A DNA stretch of 42,675 nt from Verrucomicrobiota bacterium (GTDB taxonomy: Bacteria; Verrucomicrobiota; Verrucomicrobiia; Verrucomicrobiales; DEV007): the NCBI GenBank assembly GCA_030625775.1, contig DAOUQC010000040.1, positions 1-42,675 of the forward strand. The letters are read 5' to 3'. The notes below the pieces were generated by a model. The model saw only the letters and a list, made by a program, of their open reading frames with translations. It was not told the origin of the DNA and searched no databases. Positions 9,401 to 17,060 of this stretch are shown in pieces. Positions within the stretch are counted from its first letter, which is position 1. Each line of letters starts with the position of its first letter. The position numbers were made by a program, and so were the translations under genes.

Positions 9401-10426
9401 TGGCTGGTGATGCGGCAGCAGGTTAATAATCAATGGCAGGGAGCGGCGGTGCGGATCGCCAACAGTTTTGATTCCGGGCCACAGGCGGCAAGATTTAATT
9501 CCCGGGATGGGCAATTGTATGTGAGTGGCATGCAGGGTTGGGGCAACTACACCCCAAAGGACGGTTCCTTTCAGCGCATTCGTTTCACTGGAAACTCACC
9601 CCCCATGCCGATAAGGTTTGAAGCTCGCAAAAACGGCGTGTTGTTGCAATTCAATCAAGTACTTGATGCGAAAGTACTTGCTGACACCTCCAATCATTTC
9701 GTGCAGTGCTGGAATTATCGCTACAGCGCCGCCTATGGATCGCCGGAATATTCCGTGCGCTATGCCGGCACCCCGGGTCACGACCCGCTGGAAGTTCGTA
9801 GTGCGCAGGTGCTCGATGGTGGTAAAACGCTTTTTCTAGAGATCCCGCAAATTCTTCCCGCCAGCCAGATTCATTTGCATGTGGGTGTGACCGACAAACG
9901 TGCCCACGATATCTTTTTAACTGCGCATGCTTTGGCGCCGGAGTTTACTCAATTCCCAGGTTATGTAAAAATCGCCAAGGCGAGTCATACGGCTCTGAAT
10001 AGCGTGACCGCACCGACTGGAAGCAAGCCGAACCCCTGGGCTAAAGGCGAGCAAGGTCGCCGGATTGTTGTCGAAGCTGCTCTTGGCCTTCAATATGTGC
10101 AGAAGGAACTCAGCGTCAAAGCGGGTGAGCGCATCAGCCTAACTTTCAAGAACCCCGATGTGGTGCCGCACAACTGGATGCTCGGCAAACCCGGCACATT
10201 GCATGCTCTTGGCAATCTCGCCGACTTGATGATCACCGATCCTCAGGGATTGGCGAAGCATTACGTGCCTGACTCAAAAGATGTGATTGTTTACACCGAC
10301 ATAACGAATGCGAAGAAGTCGTTCACCATCCACTTCACTGCGCCAAAAGAGAAAGGTGATTACCCCTATCTATGTACTTTCCCCGGCCACTGGGCAGTCA
10401 TGAATGGAGTCCTCACTGTAGAATGA
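6437..10426 (+). CDS. Secreted TIM-barrel / LamG-like / DUF6797-type / propeller / azurin-like copper fusion protein
   Basis: This 1329-residue exported protein has a signal peptide at 1-20. Domains in order: a sugar-phosphate-isomerase-like TIM barrel (about 28-290, NHGGWGGEPEN at 162-172); a concanavalin/LamG-like lectin fold (about 335-480, GQWHDVLASID and WVDGKQV); a PVC module resembling DUF6797 (about 510-740, PGLDGGKQGHWGNQNDK); a glucose/sorbosone-dehydrogenase-like propeller (about 745-1090); and an azurin-like cupredoxin (about 1207-1329). The copper ligands are visible: H1245 in VPHNW, then C1313, H1318 and M1322 with exact azurin spacing (C-x4-H-x3-M). No CxxCH haem motif exists, so the copper domain may be the electron acceptor of a sugar-oxidising propeller; this is inferred. 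The ATG is 18 bp after the truncated amidohydrolase stop, with an AGGA (6420-6423) upstream. Confidence 0.88.
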   Translation: MKSATYLFIILFTFLASLHAEQDTLFEKSNLAAWCIVPFDAGKRGPEERAAMLEKIGINKFVYDYRAEHIPFWDDEMNALKKHHIELVGWWFPGSLNHKAKKTLELFKRHGVHPQLWISGGGGTSTVKDEADQKNRISKEVARFKPICEAAARLGCQVGIYNHGGWGGEPENALAVTKALKAQGIKNIGIVYNLHHGHAHLDRLEKVMALMLPHLLCVNLNGMDIDGEAKGRKILPLGAGTEDLKVLRIIRSSGYQGPIGILNHTDKDAESRLLDNLDGLSWLLPQLDDNPPTEKPKYRTWIEKPVKTALDDTSRFPITGQTVPSLNKEYGEALKGSLFQQDNEVFRTLPISIECRVKLTSKDNYNIIIASDTKASATHWELYTHAGRGTLALFLPGRGGDYDSQVNICDGQWHDVLASIDEKAVVLWVDGKQVLDKPVQTLRGDSKSGGISFGQLVKGGIGCDGIIDDVRISRGTLKPHASDSPRMRMDNTLGLWDFDHLVSMLPTKTPTLADFNPGLKPLRPEDARHWQAFVNRDRIFDYYAKQALHFMKQKQLPGLIPSFPGLDGGKQGHWGNQNDKETWKDGRFANSDLGSVFCTVFKGGGMTIPKGICVKTADKSACFDPMTLSFPVIWNGGFIELNHFRHGFMGGGKMTGKLISKEESKGADDPGVYHGFYRHGENVIFSYSIEGHPYLATLSAGQQEPENLLSLTKGGPPQWPQWIETKGLLGKQENFATDTITVPFKNPYGTLFFISGHDFFSDGNAAISTMTGEVWIVRGIDDKLKKIRWKRFATGLHQPLGLKIVKDKIYVLGRDQITRLHDLNGDDEADFYECVSNAMETSPGGHDFITGLECDEQGRFYFASGNQGICRVTSPNRFNEKLDVLATGMRNPNGLGISPDGRFITTSVQEGNWTPASSICQVEMGKNEGAHFGAGGPRKGEKPASPLMYLPRGEDNSSSSQAFITGDAWTSLKGDGNLVHLSSGGGSAWLVMRQQVNNQWQGAAVRIANSFDSGPQAARFNSRDGQLYVSGMQGWGNYTPKDGSFQRIRFTGNSPPMPIRFEARKNGVLLQFNQVLDAKVLADTSNHFVQCWNYRYSAAYGSPEYSVRYAGTPGHDPLEVRSAQVLDGGKTLFLEIPQILPASQIHLHVGVTDKRAHDIFLTAHALAPEFTQFPGYVKIAKASHTALNSVTAPTGSKPNPWAKGEQGRRIVVEAALGLQYVQKELSVKAGERISLTFKNPDVVPHNWMLGKPGTLHALGNLADLMITDPQGLAKHYVPDSKDVIVYTDITNAKKSFTIHFTAPKEKGDYPYLCTFPGHWAVMNGVLTVE

Positions 10427-10521
10427 CGTCGTAGTGCCTAGGATTGCAATACAGAGAAGTAATTGCCTTGATGAGAGTAGCTGAGCATTTGCCAAAAATA
10501 TTTCGATGACAAGCAAAGATA

Positions 10522-10541
10522 GCTGCCGCACATGCGGCAGC
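10522..10541. terminator. Perfect GC-rich hairpin downstream of the azurin-fusion gene
   Basis: GCTGCCGCACATGCGGCAGC folds as an 8-bp stem (GCTGCCGC/GCGGCAGC) with an ACAT loop. It lies 95 bp after the stop at 10426. No T-run follows, so it is not a classical intrinsic terminator; it could still stop transcription with Rho or stabilise the mRNA 3' end, or be a dispersed repeat. Confidence 0.4.
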
Positions 10542-10841
10542 CGAAGAGCAAGCGTAGCATAGTCAATTCGAGCACGGATTTTGATTTTATTTCTTCAAAA
10601 AAGTCTTCCAACAAACAATCGCAAATACTCAGAGCATTCACAACCCCCTGGGTGGCAATTAGACTTTTCCTCCAGTAAATAACAATTCTATGCCTAAAAT
10701 GAAACAGGGGTGGACATTCAGTGAAATTGCCAAAAAGACACATATAAACAGGATTTGGAATTTTTTTGTCCTGCACCCTGCTAGCTTAATAAATTCTCCG
10801 CTGATAGAATCTGAAAAGCTTGCATTAGAAACTTTGCGCAC

Positions 10842-10855
10842 CCCCAACTCTGGGG
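10842..10855 (+). promoter_or_regulatory. Short hairpin immediately upstream of galE
   Basis: CCCCA-ACTC-TGGGG forms a 5-bp stem with a 4-base loop, 13 bases before the galE ATG (10869). If transcribed it would sit where the ribosome binds and could reduce initiation. No Shine-Dalgarno sequence is present between it and the start. Confidence 0.25.
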
Positions 10856-10868
10856 CTAATCTTGGCCC

Positions 10869-11858
10869 ATGAAAATCCTAGTCACCGGCGGGGCCGGATA
10901 TATCGGCAGCATCGCCACCGAATGCATCGTTAAAGCCGGTCATCAAGCCATCGTATTCGACAACCTCTACATGGGGCATCGTGAAGCCGTTCATCCCGAC
11001 GCCGCCTTCGTCGAGGGCGACCTTTCCGATCGCCCGCTTCTCGCTGACTGCTTCAAACAACACCAACCCGATGCGGTCATGCACTTTGCCTCCCACACCC
11101 AGGTCGGCGAGTCGATGGAGCAGCCTTTCCTCTATCTCGGCGACAACGTGAAAAATGCCCTCAACCTATTGCAGGTCATGGATGAGCATAATGTTCGCCG
11201 CTTCATCCTTTCCTCCACCGCTAATCTTTTTGATGATCCGGAGACCATTCCCATCAATGAAGATGAAGGGCTGGTGCCGGGAAGCCCTTATGGTGAATCA
11301 AAATTCATCATCGAACGCTTTCTGCACTGGCTGCGGATCACCAAAGGTTTTCGTTACGCCTGCCTGCGTTATTTCAATGCTGCAGGCGCCACCGCCGAAC
11401 GAGGCGAAGACCACACTCCGGAGTCCCATCTCATCCCCCTCGTCCTGCAGGTCGCTCTCGGACAACGCGATTCGCTGAAAATTTTCGGTGATGATTACGA
11501 CACCCCCGACGGCACCTGCGTGCGCGATTACATCCACATCGCCGATCTGGCCCAGGCCCACCTGTTGGCTCTGGGGTCTTTGGAAAATACCGAATGCTGT
11601 CACTACAATCTTGGTAATGGTGCCGGTTTCAGCGTCAAACAAGTCATCGACACCGCACGGGAAATCACCGGTCATGCCATCCCGGCAGAAACGGTCGCCC
11701 GCCGCGCTGGAGATCCCGCGACTCTGGTCGCCGACAGCAGCAAAATCCGTGCCGAACTCGGCTGGGAACCCACTTACCCAAGCCTCGAAGCCATCATCCA
11801 AAGCGCCTGGGACTGGCACAAAAACAATCCCAAGGGATACGCCTGCAAACAAAGCTAA
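10869..11858 (+). CDS. galE: UDP-glucose 4-epimerase
   Basis: This 329-residue extended-SDR enzyme interconverts UDP-glucose and UDP-galactose in the cytoplasm, supplying galactose for LPS or polysaccharide. The NAD-binding motif GGAGYIG (residues 7-13), the S115-S116-T117 strand and the catalytic Y141-x3-K145 (YGESK) are all present, with the RYFNAAGA segment and a C-terminal LGWEPTY typical of GalE. The usual SSTAAVYG strand reads SSTANLFD here, a modest variation. Length is normal (about 330-340). Its stop is one base before the ATG of the mechanosensitive channel gene, so the two are co-transcribed, although no functional link is obvious. Confidence 0.95.
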   Translation: MKILVTGGAGYIGSIATECIVKAGHQAIVFDNLYMGHREAVHPDAAFVEGDLSDRPLLADCFKQHQPDAVMHFASHTQVGESMEQPFLYLGDNVKNALNLLQVMDEHNVRRFILSSTANLFDDPETIPINEDEGLVPGSPYGESKFIIERFLHWLRITKGFRYACLRYFNAAGATAERGEDHTPESHLIPLVLQVALGQRDSLKIFGDDYDTPDGTCVRDYIHIADLAQAHLLALGSLENTECCHYNLGNGAGFSVKQVIDTAREITGHAIPAETVARRAGDPATLVADSSKIRAELGWEPTYPSLEAIIQSAWDWHKNNPKGYACKQS

Positions 11859-11859
11859 A

Positions 11860-13200
11860 ATGGCTGAGAACACCCAACCAATCCCGATAAAGGGATTGGA
11901 ACAGATCGACGAGCAAGCCTCTGCTCTAAGCGACCATCTTACCCGATGGCTGCATAAACAATCGTGGATTGCCGTAGAATTTGAAGCGATTGCCGCCCTG
12001 CTCGCCTTGAGCGCAGTACTCATCCTGCTCTCAGCGCTACTCTACCTCATTGTACGCCCGCTTCTTTTGCATTGGATGCACGCAGTGGTCAAACGCACCC
12101 GTTTTTCCTGGGATGACAAACTCTTTGGTTTTGGTGTGTTCCGCTGGGCCACCCATTTTTTTCCTGCACTTTTCATCTACCTGATCACCCCGGGGCTGTT
12201 CAAAAATTTCCCCGTGCTGGTGGCCTTCACCAATTCAGTAGCTCTGATTTACATGGTGATCGCAGCTTATTTCACCATCGACTCGTTACTGAACGTCGTT
12301 CACGTTATTTATCGCCAAAGAGAATCGGCGCAGAGATTCATCGTCGGCACCTTCATTCAGGTGGTCAAGTTGTTCACTACTCTGATCGCCCTCATCCTCA
12401 TTATCGCCATCCTCATCGGTAAATCCCCGCTGATCCTGCTTGGCGGACTGGGTATGTTCGCATCAGTGCTGATGCTGGTTTTTAAAGACGTCATCCTTGG
12501 TTTTGTCGCCGGCATCCAACTCGCTTCCAACAAAATGCTCAACCCCGGTGACTGGTTGGAAATGCCCAGCCAGGGTGCCGATGGCGATGTCGATGAAATC
12601 GGTCTCACCGTGGTAAAAGTGCGCAACTTTGATAATACGGTCACCACTATTCCAACCTACTCCCTGATCAGCCAATCCTTTAAAAACTGGCAAGGCATGA
12701 CTGAAAGCGGGGGGCGACGAATCAAACGCAGTTTGCTCATTGATGTGAATTCCATCTGCCTCGCTGATGAAGCCCTGTTGAAACGCTTCCGGGAAATCGA
12801 ATACATCGGTGACTATTTAGAAAGAAAAGAAGCGGATGTCGCCACCTGGAATAAACAACACTCCACTTCAGGAAACAAAAGCCGCGTCAACGGGCGCCGC
12901 CTAAGCAATGTCGGCACTTTCCGCTCCTACATCGAAGCCTACCTGAAAAACCACCCCCGGATCCATCAGCAGGGCATGACCCTATTGGTTCGCCAACTGG
13001 CACCCAACGAGCAAGGACTTCCGATCGAAATCTACTGTTTCACCACCACCACCGCCTGGAAAGAATACGAAGAAATCCAAGCCGATATATTTGATCACTT
13101 GCTGGCCGTCGCCCCGGAATTCGGCTTACGCATTTTCCAGCAGCCCAGCGGAAGCGATATCCGCGAAACCCTCGGGAAAGGCAGGCAACCAGTCGGCTGA
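11860..13200 (+). CDS. ybdG: MscS-family mechanosensitive channel, YbdG-like
   Basis: This 446-residue inner-membrane protein opens under membrane tension to release solutes during osmotic downshock. Hydrophobic segments are at about residues 42-66, 98-112, 120-142 and 165-186. The MscS pore helix region (GGLGMFASVLMLVFKDVILGFVAGIQL, about 194-221) is followed by the beta domain with NPGDWLEMP and VKVRNFDNTVTTIPTYSLI. Those last motifs, plus the C-terminal cytoplasmic domain with a long insertion, match YbdG/MscM-type channels more closely than the short MscS. The frame is open far upstream inside galE, but the ATG at 11860, one base after the galE stop, gives the normal N-terminus. Transcription probably ends at the dyad at 13215-13240. 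Confidence 0.92.
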   Translation: MAENTQPIPIKGLEQIDEQASALSDHLTRWLHKQSWIAVEFEAIAALLALSAVLILLSALLYLIVRPLLLHWMHAVVKRTRFSWDDKLFGFGVFRWATHFFPALFIYLITPGLFKNFPVLVAFTNSVALIYMVIAAYFTIDSLLNVVHVIYRQRESAQRFIVGTFIQVVKLFTTLIALILIIAILIGKSPLILLGGLGMFASVLMLVFKDVILGFVAGIQLASNKMLNPGDWLEMPSQGADGDVDEIGLTVVKVRNFDNTVTTIPTYSLISQSFKNWQGMTESGGRRIKRSLLIDVNSICLADEALLKRFREIEYIGDYLERKEADVATWNKQHSTSGNKSRVNGRRLSNVGTFRSYIEAYLKNHPRIHQQGMTLLVRQLAPNEQGLPIEIYCFTTTTAWKEYEEIQADIFDHLLAVAPEFGLRIFQQPSGSDIRETLGKGRQPVG

Positions 13201-13214
13201 GCCCCTCTTTATTG

Positions 13215-13240
13215 TCAATTACCCACTAATTGGGAATTGA
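13215..13240. terminator. Bidirectional hairpin between convergent ybdG and nuoC
   Basis: TCAATT and AATTGA flank CCCA/TGGG with a bulged A on the left arm, giving a stem of about 10 pairs centred at 13228. It sits in the 42-bp gap between the ybdG stop (13200) and the nuoC stop (13243). No long T-run follows on either side, so strength is uncertain. Confidence 0.45.
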
Positions 13241-13242
13241 AC

Positions 13243-13803
13243 TCACACCTCCTGCGAACGCGGCTCGCGATGCACGCTGCTCTTGTCCGTCGCGCAGGTC
13301 ACAAAGGGACCACCCGCAAGTGGGGCTGCTTCCGTAAACGCCACATCTGGCATTTCGCTGGGTTTGCCCGCCAGCGGAAAATCCTTACGCAGGGGAAAAT
13401 ACGGATACCCCTCCCACATCAGAATTCGTGTCAGGTCAGGATGACCGTCAAACTTGATACCCATCATGTCATAAACCTCACGCTCATGCCAGTTGGCCGT
13501 GGGCCACAGATCAGAAACCGTATCGACCTCTTCATCTTCAGCGACCATGCACTTGATGCGAAGATGCTCCCCGGCCGCCAGACGGCACAATTCATAAACC
13601 ATCTCAAAACGAGGCTCGCTGCCCAAATAATCGACACTGCTGACATCAAGCAGGTAATCAAAACCCAGTTCATCCCGGCAATGTTTCAGCAGCTCCTTCG
13701 TTTTATCTTTTTTCACCAGCAAAGTGTTTTCACCACGGAACTCAATGGTTCCGGTGATCGCTTTACCGAATTTTTTCTTCAGACCTGAAATGACTTTTTT
13801 CAT
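13243..13803 (-). CDS. nuoC: NADH-quinone oxidoreductase subunit C (30-kDa type)
   Basis: This 186-residue protein is the peripheral-arm subunit C of respiratory complex I. The family signature WHEREVYDMMGIKFDGHPDLTRILMWEGYPYFPLRKDFPL is present in full toward the C-terminus, split here only for description: HEREVYDMMGI, then GHPDLTRIL, then PLRKDFPL. The ATG at 13803 (MKKVISGLKKKFG) was chosen over an in-frame TTG four codons upstream. It follows nuoB by 23 bp and is surely co-transcribed with it. No nuoD follows: the next gene, ybdG, is convergent. The remaining complex I subunits must be encoded elsewhere. Confidence 0.95.
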   Translation of the reverse strand: MKKVISGLKKKFGKAITGTIEFRGENTLLVKKDKTKELLKHCRDELGFDYLLDVSSVDYLGSEPRFEMVYELCRLAAGEHLRIKCMVAEDEEVDTVSDLWPTANWHEREVYDMMGIKFDGHPDLTRILMWEGYPYFPLRKDFPLAGKPSEMPDVAFTEAAPLAGGPFVTCATDKSSVHREPRSQEV

Positions 13804-13826
13804 GGCAGAGATCAATAATCACGCAC

Positions 13827-14375
13827 TCAAGCTTCTACTTCTTCCGGACTTGCTTCCGGTGTTTTCAACAGGGCGACTGCCGATTCTTCCGCATCAACCT
13901 TCTCCTGCAGCCTCATCAGACCTTCCAGCAAAGCCTCCGGACGCGGCGGGCAGCCTGAAACATAAACATCAACCGGAATCAACTGGTCGATCCCCTGAAG
14001 AACGGCATAAGAACGATACATCCCGCCACTGGAAGCACAGGCCCCCATCGCGATGCACCACTTCGGCTCGGGCATCTGGTCCCACACCCGTTTGACTGCC
14101 AGGGACATTTTGTAAGTCACCGTGCCGGCCACAATCATGACATCGGCTTGACGGGGAGAAAAGCGCATCACCTCTGCACCAAAACGAGAGATATCGAATC
14201 GGGAAGCTCCGGTCGCCATCAACTCAATCGCGCAACAAGCCAATCCCATCGGCATTGGCCACAAGGAATTTTTACGCATCCAGTTAATCGTCGCATCCAG
14301 ACGGGTGAATATCACGTTGCCCTCGATTTTCGAGTCGTAGGCGACAGACGCCTGCTGGTTATCGGTATCAGCCAT
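13827..14375 (-). CDS. nuoB: NADH-quinone oxidoreductase subunit B
   Basis: This 182-residue complex I subunit holds the terminal [4Fe-4S] cluster N2, next to the quinone site. All four cluster cysteines are visible: C47 and C48 (GLACCAIE), C113 (GACASSGG) and C142 (SGCPPRPE). The ATG at 14375 gives the usual N-terminus. It heads a two-gene unit with nuoC. nuoA, which normally precedes nuoB, is absent; upstream lies the divergent promoter region shared with tal, with a CRP-like site. Confidence 0.97.
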   Translation of the reverse strand: MADTDNQQASVAYDSKIEGNVIFTRLDATINWMRKNSLWPMPMGLACCAIELMATGASRFDISRFGAEVMRFSPRQADVMIVAGTVTYKMSLAVKRVWDQMPEPKWCIAMGACASSGGMYRSYAVLQGIDQLIPVDVYVSGCPPRPEALLEGLMRLQEKVDAEESAVALLKTPEASPEEVEA

Positions 14376-14481
14376 GGCAAAATAAAAACAGCGATTAAAA
14401 CTCGGGTCGATGAAAGCCTCTTGCTTGCACCTCCCTTTCGCTTAAACAGATCATACGACTCGCCCTCCGCCTCGCAAGTGC

Positions 14482-14501
14482 TTTGTGAAAAATTTCACAA
14501 A
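14482..14501. promoter_or_regulatory. CRP/FNR-type palindrome between nuoB and tal
   Basis: TTTGTGAAAAATTTCACAAA contains TGTGA-N6-TCACA (14484-14499), which equals the classic CRP half-sites and spacing, and has 9-bp perfect arms. It lies 107 bp upstream of the nuoB ATG and 86 bp upstream of the tal ATG, so it could serve either divergent gene. The regulator is not in the window; a CRP/FNR-superfamily protein is inferred from the site alone. Confidence 0.5.
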
Positions 14502-14586
14502 CTTCTGCAATTAAAAAAAATACCCAAAAACTCCCCTTTTGCTTCCATTCACCTACCTACAGCCTAAACTTCTGCAGCCTACCATC

Positions 14587-15561
14587 ATGACTGAATCATC
14601 TACCAGCACTCAACTCGAGCAACTCAAGTCCCTCACCACCATCGTAGCTGACACGGGTGATTTTGAAAGCATGCGGCAATACAATCCGCAGGATGCAACA
14701 ACCAATCCCTCTTTGATCCTCAAAGCTTCCCAACAGGCAGAATACCGTCATCTGGTTGATCAGGCGATCACAGAACTCAAAAGCGGACCACTCAGCGGCG
14801 ACACTCTGGTAGAAGCGATCATTGACCGCATCCTCATTCTCTTCGGTAAAAAAATCCTCGACATCGTACCCGGCCGGGTTTCTACAGAAACGGATGCCCG
14901 CCTGTCATTCGACTCGAATGGCACGGTGGAAAAAGCCCGAACCCTGATCGACCTTTACGAAAAAGACGGCATCAGCCGTGATCGCATCCTGATTAAAATC
15001 GCTTCGACCTGGGAGGGCATTCGAGCCGCCGAAGTTCTGGGAAAAGAAGGCATCCACTGCAATCTGACCCTACTGTTTTCATTGACCCAGGCTATCGCCT
15101 GCGCCGAGGCAAAGGTACAATTGATCTCCCCCTTTGTTGGCCGGATTTACGACTGGTTCAAAGCTGAAACCGGCAAAGATTACATTGGAGCCGATGATCC
15201 GGGAGTGCAGTCCGTCGTCAGCATATACGACTATTACAAAAAATTCGGTTATTCAACCGAAGTGATGGGAGCCAGTTTCCGCAACAAAGGACAAATTATC
15301 GCCCTTGCAGGCTGTGATCTATTGACGATCAGCCCAAGCCTGCTGGAAGAACTGCAAAGCTCCAGTGACCCAGTGCCTCCGGTGCTAAGTTTGGAAAACG
15401 CCCATGCCAGTGATGCTAGACAAATCCAGCTCGATGAGAAAAGCTTCCGCTACCAGCTCAACGATGACGCCATGGCTACCGAAAAAACCGCCGAAGGCAT
15501 ACGCAAGTTTGCCGTCGACATGATCGCCTTGGAAGATCTCATCAAACAAGCGCTGAGCTAA
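14587..15561 (+). CDS. tal: Transaldolase
   Basis: This 324-residue enzyme belongs to the TalB type of the pentose phosphate pathway, moving a dihydroxyacetone unit from sedoheptulose-7-phosphate to glyceraldehyde-3-phosphate. The signature DATTNPSLI (residues 36-44), [11 protein letters not shown]-like segment (94-104) and the Schiff-base lysine K137 in [12 protein letters not shown] are present. The frame is open 16 codons further upstream, but MTESSTS at 14587 gives the family's N-terminus. No Shine-Dalgarno is obvious. It is monocistronic, divergent from nuoBC, and followed by hairpins at 15564-15581 and 15660-15690. Confidence 0.96.
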   Translation: MTESSTSTQLEQLKSLTTIVADTGDFESMRQYNPQDATTNPSLILKASQQAEYRHLVDQAITELKSGPLSGDTLVEAIIDRILILFGKKILDIVPGRVSTETDARLSFDSNGTVEKARTLIDLYEKDGISRDRILIKIASTWEGIRAAEVLGKEGIHCNLTLLFSLTQAIACAEAKVQLISPFVGRIYDWFKAETGKDYIGADDPGVQSVVSIYDYYKKFGYSTEVMGASFRNKGQIIALAGCDLLTISPSLLEELQSSSDPVPPVLSLENAHASDARQIQLDEKSFRYQLNDDAMATEKTAEGIRKFAVDMIALEDLIKQALS

Positions 15562-15563
15562 GC

Positions 15564-15581
15564 TTCAGGGCACTTCCTGAA
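15564..15581 (+). terminator. Small hairpin directly after tal
   Basis: TTCAGG and CCTGAA form a 6-bp stem with a 6-base loop, starting three bases after the tal stop codon. It lacks a following T-run. It may act with the stronger hairpin downstream. Confidence 0.3.
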
Positions 15582-15659
15582 ATCTGCCGTTGAGATAAAA
15601 TATCTGAAAAATTCAGGCTGACAAGGAAATAGGGAGATCCGCTAGCTTGAGATAGAGGG

Positions 15660-15690
15660 ATTCCCATCGACGCCGTCAGCGGGAATTTTT
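15660..15690 (+). terminator. Rho-independent-like terminator after tal
   Basis: ATTCCC (15660-15665) pairs with GGGAAT (15681-15686), with an inner GAC/GTC pairing, and the right arm runs into TTTTT. The orientation suits transcripts from tal, which is convergent with the L,D-transpeptidase gene ending at 15736. Confidence 0.5.
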
Positions 15691-15735
15691 ACCAGTTTCA
15701 GCCAATATGAGCTTTTCGGAGGACGGAGGAGCTCT

Positions 15736-16359
15736 TCAATACATGATCTCCACCGGAGTCCCCACCCGGGTCTTGGAGAAGATCAAAGGCTGCACTTCCC
15801 GTGGCACCCTGATGCAGCCGTGACTCGCAGCATACAAAGGCACATAACCAATGTGCATGCCCACTCCACGCCAAGTCACCCTCATCCAATAGGGCATCGC
15901 CGTCCCACGAAATTCTGCATTTTCTGAAGGCCGCTTATATGAGTCTCCATCGCTGACCAGAGTTGCCCCGGAGTCAGCGTTCACCCATTTGCCGTAACGA
16001 TTGGACTTCTTATCCACTTTTTTCTCCAGAATGGAAAATTTTCCTGTTGGGGTCGGATGCCCCTCGTTGCCGGTCGAGATCTGGGACTCCAGAGCCAGTT
16101 GATCCCCACTGAACAATTTCACCCGCTGTTGGGTCAGATTAACCTGCAACTTTGAATCCTGGGGGCTCATGGCTGCCAGCACTTTATCGTTTTTATACAG
16201 GTAATGTTGCGGTGCAGACTTCTTGTTAGATTTTGCCGGAGCAGGCTGGGGTTTTCCAAAAGAGAGATTCCCCTCTTTGTTCACGTGACAACTACTGAAG
16301 CCAGCTGCAGTCATGCACACTAGCAAAATATACCCTGATTTTTTAATGAACGATTTCAT
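15736..16359 (-). CDS. L,D-transpeptidase (YkuD domain) lipoprotein
   Basis: This 207-residue protein cross-links peptidoglycan or attaches proteins to it in the periplasm. The ATG at 16359 gives a lipoprotein signal (hydrophobic residues 9-20, FSSC lipobox with C24); the longer in-frame start at 16464 would hide this signal. The YkuD domain covers about residues 78-207 with LQVNLTQQRVKLF at its start. The catalytic motif is HIGYVPLYAASHGCIRV, with H180 and nucleophile C182. A PTPTGKFSI segment, also typical, is present. The gene is monocistronic with a long upstream region. Confidence 0.92.
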   Translation of the reverse strand: MKSFIKKSGYILLVCMTAAGFSSCHVNKEGNLSFGKPQPAPAKSNKKSAPQHYLYKNDKVLAAMSPQDSKLQVNLTQQRVKLFSGDQLALESQISTGNEGHPTPTGKFSILEKKVDKKSNRYGKWVNADSGATLVSDGDSYKRPSENAEFRGTAMPYWMRVTWRGVGMHIGYVPLYAASHGCIRVPREVQPLIFSKTRVGTPVEIMY

Positions 16360-16878
16360 CACACTATACAAAAACTTACGATCCGTGCTCCCTCGCACTC
16401 TGGCAATACCCCTCTTAGAAGCCTCGGGCCGAGAATTTAAACAAAAAACCCGCCTCAATGTCAATCCAATTACGCCATAAGCACTACATTACAATTATAA
16501 AAACAGCCTCCTGAAAAGTGAACTCGTGAGGTAAAGCGACCTGCTGGCTCACTTCTACGAGAATCAGCTTCACTGGTTCCATTCTGTCATTTCTAAATTT
16601 ATACGCCGATCTAAACAGCTTTATAATTTTTTCTGTACAAACGAACCTTGATTAGTTGGCAGCAAGAAATCACCCGAATGTGGCGCTTCACCAGAAACAA
16701 CGGCATCATCCCTCGGCTGTGGGACTTTCATAGGAAAATGAAGCTTATCCAACGCCGTGCTTACGGCTTCAAAAACTTCAACAACTACCGCTTGCGAGTC
16801 ATCGCTCAATACGGATAATTTAAATACAACACAACCTCAAAAAAATGCCTTTCCCAAAACTTTGGTGTAGACCCAACG
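16360..16878. other. 519-bp intergenic region between the L,D-transpeptidase gene and tRNA-Glu
   Basis: No recognisable gene is present. The only fair open frame on the minus strand (16621-16809, 62 codons) has just a TTG start, no ribosome site and no known relatives that I recognise. The region should contain the transpeptidase promoter near 16360-16460 and the end of the tRNA transcript near 16830-16878, where CCAAA/TTTGG followed by a T-run on the minus strand could be a weak terminator. Confidence 0.55.
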
Positions 16879-16953
16879 TGGCGACCCGTAGGGGAATCGA
16901 ACCCCTATTGCCGGGATGAAAACCCGGTGTCCTAACCGTTAGACGAACGGGTC
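16879..16953 (-). tRNA. tRNA-Glu (anticodon TTC)
   Basis: On the minus strand a full cloverleaf is readable. The acceptor GACCCGT pairs with ACGGGTC, the D arm holds GTCTAACGGTTAGGAC, the anticodon stem is CCGGG/CCCGG with loop TTTTCAT (anticodon TTC), and the T arm is AGGGG-TTCGATT-CCCCT. The discriminator is G, and CCA is encoded at the 3' end (16881-16879). It lies alone between the transpeptidase and waaA genes. Confidence 0.97.
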
Positions 16954-17060
16954 ATACCGTTGGTAGCCGGAGAACCGGCGGTTGGAAGGCGCAACTCACC
17001 ATATTTCCAACAATCTGCAAGTGGAAAATGCAGTATTTCACCCCAAAAATGCAGATATTG

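Larger units (their letters stand above)
10427..10868. other. 442-bp intergenic region without a recognisable gene
   Basis: Only short open frames occur here, on both strands, with no recognisable family and no plausible ribosome site. The region holds the GC-rich palindrome at 10522-10541 and a small hairpin just before galE, annotated separately. I saw no IS ends or tRNA. It probably contains the transcript end of the azurin-fusion gene and the galE promoter. Confidence 0.6.

Noticed and set aside
10438-10776. Minus-strand 112-codon frame in the gap before galE
   Set aside because: No recognisable family, odd composition rich in Cys, Leu and Ser, no ribosome site, and it spans the GC-rich hairpin.
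10690-10872. Small plus-strand frame ending inside the galE start
   Set aside because: 60 codons, no known relatives that I recognise and no supporting ribosome site; it may be chance.
16621-16809. 62-codon frame between the L,D-transpeptidase gene and tRNA-Glu
   Set aside because: Only a TTG start, no Shine-Dalgarno and no recognisable domain; protein-like composition alone is not enough.
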